NCBI GenBank assembly: GCA_965198025.1
Contig: OZ240237.1
Coordinates: 620,001 to 684,000, forward strand
From: CAYWWM01 sp965198025
GTDB lineage: Bacteria; Acidobacteriota; Terriglobia; 2-12-FULL-54-10
Direction of reading: 5' to 3'
Length of the DNA stretch: 64,000 nucleotides
Shown here: positions 63,301 to 64,000 of the stretch, in pieces
How the letters are laid out: the number at the start of each line of letters is the position of its first letter
How positions within the stretch are numbered: position 1 is the stretch's first letter
The notes under the pieces: model-generated
What the model saw: only the letters and a program-made list of their open reading frames with translations
Database searches by the model: none
Told to the model about the DNA's origin: nothing
Made by a program: the position numbers and the translations under genes

Positions 63301-64000
63301 ACCATTTTTACAGTTAGTGTATAGCATATCCACAATGGCGAAACCATCCCTGGGCATCCTGTGAGGTGACGGTGGCCAGAGCCTGAGCGACGGCGTGCTC
63401 CAGCCGGTCCAGGGTTCGCGCTTTGGTCTTGCGGAGATGTTGTTTGATCTTGGACCCAGCTGGCTCCATCGGATTGAAGTCGGGAGAGTAGGGCGGCAGG
63501 TAGAGCAGCGTTGCCCCGGCCGCTTCGATCCGCTCCCGCACGCCGTCCACTTTATGGGCCGAGAGATTGTCGGCGATCACGATCTGTCCCGGTTGCAGGC
63601 AGGGACACAAGACTTCCTCCAGATAGGCCAGGAACACCTCTCCATCGGTGGACGATTCCACCGTCATGCTGGCCAGCATTCGCTGGCTTGTCAGGGCACC
63701 CAGCAGCGGGAGCGTGCTGCAGTGTCCCGCTGCAGTTGCCGCGCGCACACGTTCTCCCGACGGAGCCCGTCCATAGCGGCGTGTCATTTCCGTCGTCACC
63801 CCACGCTCGTCCAGAAACACCAGCCGCGCCGGATCGACCCCGCTCAACGCTGCCCGCCAGGCCGCCCGCCGCCGCTGATTCTGCGGGGTGTTTTGTTCCT
63901 GGGCGTGGAGCGGGTTTTTTTGAGCCGCAGCTGCAGCCGCCGCAGTACCTGCCACAACCGCGACACGCTCACCGGCAGCCGTTGCGTTTCCCACAGCCGT
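63301..64000 (-). mobile_element. IS630-family element, cut by the window end
   Basis: It starts right after CTAG (63297-63300) with ACCATTTTTACAGTTAGTG, which closely resembles both ends of the MITE in istB (22180-22312). The transposase gene reads inward from beyond the window. Confidence 0.82.
63314..64000 (-). CDS. IS630-family transposase (5' end outside the window), frame change at an A7 run
   Basis: The visible DDE part has PARLVFLDERGVTTEMTRRY (first Asp), VIADNLSAHKVDGVRERIEA (second Asp) and LPPYSPDFNPMEPAGSK (Glu), ending WFRHCGYAIH at 63314. Upstream the coding similarity (LPVSVSRLWQVLRRLQLRLK) is in a different frame; the two meet at seven consecutive A on the minus strand (T run at 63915-63921). 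A -1 shift or slippage there would join them. Several IS630 elements are known or proposed to use such sites, but a simple indel cannot be excluded. Confidence 0.82.
   Translation of the reverse strand, partial: TAVGNATAAGERVAVVAGTAAAAAAAQKNPLHAQEQNTPQNQRRRAAWRAALSGVDPARLVFLDERGVTTEMTRRYGRAPSGERVRAATAAGHCSTLPLLGALTSQRMLASMTVESSTDGEVFLAYLEEVLCPCLQPGQIVIADNLSAHKVDGVRERIEAAGATLLYLPPYSPDFNPMEPAGSKIKQHLRKTKARTLDRLEHAVAQALATVTSQDAQGWFRHCGYAIH

Overview
The window looks like an acidobacterial chromosome segment, probably from the Solibacter/Bryobacter side of the phylum. The evidence is a TonB-dependent receptor with an N-terminal carboxypeptidase-regulatory domain (Oar-like), several members of a secreted protein family carrying a G-R-W-D-G-D-T-L motif, a streptogramin-lyase-like propeller fused to a cytochrome c motif, and REP-like palindromes of the GGCACGGCT...AGCCGTGCC type. 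This assignment rests on family knowledge and no search was run. By my own tally nearly half of the 64 kb is mobile DNA or its debris: IS1202/ISNCY, group II intron, IS110 (two types), IS1380 (one divergent copy and five related copies), IS1595, IS630 (several), IS256, IS21, IS3, an rve-type element, IS66, an IS4/IS110 chimera and two small TA-targeting MITEs.

Layout. 1-3.6 kb: molybdenum hydroxylase operon coxG-M-S-L on the minus strand, cut by the window edge; its upstream region holds a MITE that was itself hit by an IS1202-family element. 5.3-13.4 kb: group II intron and decayed IS elements, between which ghosts of a TonB receptor survive. 13.5-17.5 kb: two secreted proteins of one family and the heme/propeller protein. 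17.8-26.1 kb: IS630, IS256, IS21 and IS1380 debris with fragments of host genes. 26.1-31.4 kb: a broken bicupin and glcD-glcE-glcF, with glcE frameshifted. 32.7-42.2 kb, minus strand: ubiD-like, a small ORF, ubiD-like, Nramp-like transporter, secreted amidohydrolase. An IS1380, itself split by an IS110/IS1111-type element, sits inside the small ORF. 42.2-51.2 kb: chimeric transposase, a propeller gene with an in-frame TGA, IS66, a GmrSD-like remnant, a third secreted family member and gene fragments. 51.2-57.9 kb: TonB receptor, allantoinase/hydantoinase-like amidohydrolase and an SpmA-SpmB fusion protein. 57.9-64 kb: IS1380 and IS3 remnants, a toxin-antitoxin pair, a fragment of a plasmid/phage RepA-like ATPase, another decayed IS1380 and an IS630 cut by the window end.

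The intact host genes suggest uptake and oxidative or decarboxylative breakdown of small organic, possibly aromatic or N-heterocyclic, acids: outer-membrane uptake (TonB receptor), hydroxylation (Cox/Xdh-type enzyme), non-oxidative decarboxylation (UbiD family), ring or amide hydrolysis (two amidohydrolases) and 2-hydroxyacid oxidation (GlcDEF). That link is inferred from proximity only. The most unusual sequence-level observations are: a REP-bearing MITE whose ends match the IS630 at the right edge; a 22-bp target duplication around an IS1202-family element; a 77-codon ORF restored by in-silico removal of an IS1380 between the two ubiD genes; an uninterrupted IS4-IS110 chimeric transposase; and a propeller gene split by one in-frame TGA followed by a hairpin.
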